Of a DNA stretch of 23,235 nt, positions 21,627-23,235 are shown piece by piece. The number at the start of each line of letters is the position of its first letter. Position 1 is the stretch's first letter. The notes under the pieces are model-generated. The model did not search any database. It was not told the DNA's origin and saw nothing but the letters and a program-made list of their open reading frames with translations. Origin of the DNA: RH-AL1 sp964245015 (GTDB taxonomy: Bacteria; Pseudomonadota; Alphaproteobacteria; Rhizobiales; Beijerinckiaceae); the NCBI GenBank assembly GCA_964245015.1, contig CAXTMA010000030.1, positions 1-23,235 of the forward strand. Reading direction: 5' to 3'. The translations under genes were made by a program, and so were the position numbers.

Positions 21627-22109
21627 ATGCCCGCAGTTACATACCCCGTCCATAAGAAGGGTGACTTCCTTGTCGACTACGAGGACAAGAAGTTCGAGGA
21701 CGTCAAAGCCCAACCCGGCGAAAAGGCGCTCATCACCTTCCACACCGTCGCCTTCGAGGGCTCGATCGGCCTCGTCAACCTGCTCCAGGCCACCCGCATC
21801 CTGCGCAAGGGCTTCGAAACCAGCGTCCTGCTTTACGGTCCCGGCGTCACGCTCGGCCTGCAGCGCGGCTTTCCCACCCTCGGCGACGAAGCCTTCCCCG
21901 GCCACCTCGCGATGAACAAGCAGGTCGAGAAGTTCATGTCGGAAGGCGGCAAGGTGTATGCCTGCCGCTTCGCCCTGCAGGCCCTTTACGGCCACGGCGA
22001 GCCCTCGCTGATCCCGGGCATCACCCCCATCAGCCCGCTCGACGTGCTCGACCTGATCCTGCTGCACCGTCGCGCCAACGCCTTCATGCTCAACACCTGG
22101 ACGCTTTGA
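21627..22109 (+). CDS. MSMEG_0572/Sll0783 family nitrogen starvation response protein
   Basis: This 160-residue DsrE-like protein belongs to the MSMEG_0572/Sll0783 family, named from a nitrogen-starvation response in Synechocystis and found in Nit1C gene clusters. Seen are the start YPVHKKGDFLVDYEDKKFED, then KALITFHTVAFEGSIGLVNL, RKGFETSVLLYGPGVTLGLQ, a conserved MNKQVEKFMSEGGKVYACRF, and an end LLHRRANAFMLNTWTL. The DsrE-like fold is an inference from the alternating strand/helix pattern; its role in the cluster is not known in detail. ATG 21627 has GAGGA 6 bases upstream; the frame runs back to 21393, but the sigma-54 promoter lies there. It is the first gene after that promoter, with the nitrilase 149 bases downstream. 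Confidence 0.85.
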   Translation: MPAVTYPVHKKGDFLVDYEDKKFEDVKAQPGEKALITFHTVAFEGSIGLVNLLQATRILRKGFETSVLLYGPGVTLGLQRGFPTLGDEAFPGHLAMNKQVEKFMSEGGKVYACRFALQALYGHGEPSLIPGITPISPLDVLDLILLHRRANAFMLNTWTL

Positions 22110-22110
22110 G

Positions 22111-22137
22111 CTGCGCGCTTTGGACCTGCGCGCTTTG
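22111..22137 (+). repeat. Short direct repeat after the MSMEG_0572-like gene
   Basis: CTGCGCGCTTTG occurs twice (22111-22122 and 22126-22137) with a 15-base period, and the tail of the preceding gene (ACGCTTTGAG) resembles a third half-copy. This looks like slippage duplication around the stop codon. Confidence 0.5.
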
Positions 22138-22159
22138 AAAGTCTGATCGTTTGAACGGC

Positions 22160-22179
22160 GGCGGGGCCGGCGCCCCGCC
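22160..22179 (+). promoter_or_regulatory. Strong GC hairpin between the two Nit1C-type genes
   Basis: GGCGGGG (22160-22166) and CCCCGCC (22173-22179) pair perfectly around a 6-base loop. No T-run follows, so it is more likely an RNA-stability or attenuation element than a full terminator. Confidence 0.4.
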
Positions 22180-22232
22180 GGCACGCCCGCGCTCCGTAAG
22201 CGGCGGCGCGTGCCTCAATCTGCCGACACCGC

Positions 22233-22258
22233 GAAGGCAAGACCCGAAGGCAAGACCC
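22233..22258 (+). repeat. 13-bp tandem duplication carrying the nitrilase ribosome site
   Basis: GAAGGCAAGACCC is present twice without a gap and directly abuts ATG 22259. The second copy places GAAGG 8 bases before the start codon and acts as the ribosome site; the first gives a spare site 13 bases earlier. Confidence 0.65.
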
Positions 22259-23235
22259 ATGGAAAAGCGGATCGTTCGCGTGGCCGCCGTGCAGATCGCG
22301 CCGGTTCTCGACCGGCCGGGCGGCACGCTGGAGAAGGCCCTGGCGGCGATCGCCGAAGCGGCCGGGAAGGGCGTCGGCTTCGCCGTCTTCCCCGAAACCT
22401 TCCTGCCGTACTATCCCTATTTCTCCTTCATCGAGCCGCCGATGGCGATCGGCCCGGCGCACCTCCAGCTCTACGAGGAGGCGGTCGTCGTGCCCGGCCC
22501 GGTCACGCAGGCGCTGAGCGCGGCCGCCAAGCGCCATGCGATGGTGATCGTGATGGGCGTCAACGAGCGCGACGGCGGCACGCTCTACAACGCGCAACTC
22601 GTGTTTGACGCCGACGGCAGCCTTGCCTTGAAGCGGCGCAAGATCACGCCGACCTACCATGAGCGGATGATCTGGGGCCAGGGCGACGGCGCCGGCCTGG
22701 CCGTGGTGGACACGGCGGTCGGCCGCGTCGGCGCGCTGGCCTGCTGGGAGCACTACAACCCGCTCGCCCGCTACACCCTGATGGCGCAGGGCGAGGAGAT
22801 CCACGCCGCGCAGTTCCCCGGCTCGCTCGTCGGCCAGGTCTTCGCCGACCAGATGGAGGTGACGATCCGCCATCATGCGCTGGAGGCGGGGTGTTTCGTG
22901 GTCAACGCCACCGGCTGGCTCACGGACGAGCAGATCAACGCGATTACCCCCGACGAGAAGAAGCAGAAGGGGCTGCGCGGCGGCAACTGCACGGCCATCG
23001 TGTCGCCGGAGGGCAAGCACGTCGTGCCGCCGATGAGCGAGGGCGAGGGCCTGCTCATCGCCGACTGCGACATGAGCCTCGTCACCAAGCGCAAGCGGAT
23101 GATGGATTCGGTCGGGCACTACGCCCGCCCCGACCTGCTGCGGCTGCATCTCGATGCCCGCCCGGCGACGATGCTGGTGCAGCACGAGACCGATCTGCCG
23201 GCCGCGCCCCAATTCTCGCCAGACCAGTCCCCGCC
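22259..23235 (+). CDS. Nit1C-type nitrilase (3' cut by window)
   Basis: This is a carbon-nitrogen hydrolase of the aliphatic/Nit6803-like nitrilase type, which turns nitriles into acids and ammonia. The catalytic triad is complete: Glu46 in FPETFLPYYPYF, Lys128 in LKRRKITPTYHERMIWGQGDG, and Cys162 in ALACWEHYNPLARYTLMAQGE. These flanking blocks, together with IHAAQFPGS and NATGWL, are those of nitrilases rather than amidases or cyanide dihydratases. About 325 codons are visible and the frame is still open at the window end, close to the usual full length of 330-350. The ATG follows a duplicated ribosome site. With the MSMEG_0572-like gene and sigma-54 promoter it marks a Nit1C cluster; radical SAM, acetyltransferase and AIR-synthase-like genes would be expected downstream. 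Confidence 0.9.
   Translation, partial: MEKRIVRVAAVQIAPVLDRPGGTLEKALAAIAEAAGKGVGFAVFPETFLPYYPYFSFIEPPMAIGPAHLQLYEEAVVVPGPVTQALSAAAKRHAMVIVMGVNERDGGTLYNAQLVFDADGSLALKRRKITPTYHERMIWGQGDGAGLAVVDTAVGRVGALACWEHYNPLARYTLMAQGEEIHAAQFPGSLVGQVFADQMEVTIRHHALEAGCFVVNATGWLTDEQINAITPDEKKQKGLRGGNCTAIVSPEGKHVVPPMSEGEGLLIADCDMSLVTKRKRMMDSVGHYARPDLLRLHLDARPATMLVQHETDLPAAPQFSPDQSP

Noticed and set aside
22160..22179. Intrinsic terminator between the MSMEG_0572-like gene and the nitrilase
   Set aside because: The stem is strong but is followed by GC-rich sequence rather than a T-run, and the two genes belong to the same known cluster type.
21986..23212. 408-codon minus-strand ORF opposite the nitrilase
   Set aside because: It is a shadow; the plus strand holds a complete nitrilase catalytic triad.

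Overview
The window reads as chromosomal DNA of a GC-rich alphaproteobacterium, most likely of the Hyphomicrobiales (Rhizobiales). The evidence is the end of a CckA-type hybrid kinase, two MucR/Ros regulators, a tRNA-His with A73 and no encoded G-1 (an alphaproteobacterial trait), an aerobic-type cob operon and dense codon-biased genes on both strands. I cannot name the genus.

Layout. Bases 1-8454 are ordinary, intact core-type DNA: the cckA 3' end; a 70-residue membrane protein on the minus strand; a three-gene MotA-like / OmpA-like / unknown operon with overlapping start and stop codons; a minus-strand pair (GlcG/HbpS-like protein, then a CysQ/IMPase-type phosphatase); a DUF6101-like cationic protein; a cobalamin riboswitch followed by DUF1636 protein, cobH and cobI; and tRNA-His.

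From the tRNA-His 3' end to about 17050 the window is a decayed genomic island. It holds a broken tyrosine integrase abutting the tRNA, an IS5-family (IS427-like) element, a short AT-richer stretch, an IS66 transposase missing its N-terminal part and joined to a DUF2147 fragment, prophage remnants (S49 capsid protease with a frameshift, small phage-like ORFs), a frameshifted FAD monooxygenase, an unrecognised fragment, and a fossil of a DUF47-PiT phosphate transport pair. Two convergent mucR-like genes stand at its distal end. Both encode zinc fingers lacking the last His ligand, and between them lie two inverted copies of a ~100-bp composite repeat.

From about 17900 the sequence is again intact: recQ and a MocR-type regulator form an overlapping minus-strand pair. 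Divergent from them is the start of a Nit1C-type cluster (MSMEG_0572/Sll0783 family protein, then a nitrilase cut by the window end), preceded by a near-perfect sigma-54 promoter. The best leads are this sigma-54 promoter, the non-flagellar MotA/OmpA trio, and the pair of zinc-ligand-deficient MucR proteins around the repeat-rich graveyard.
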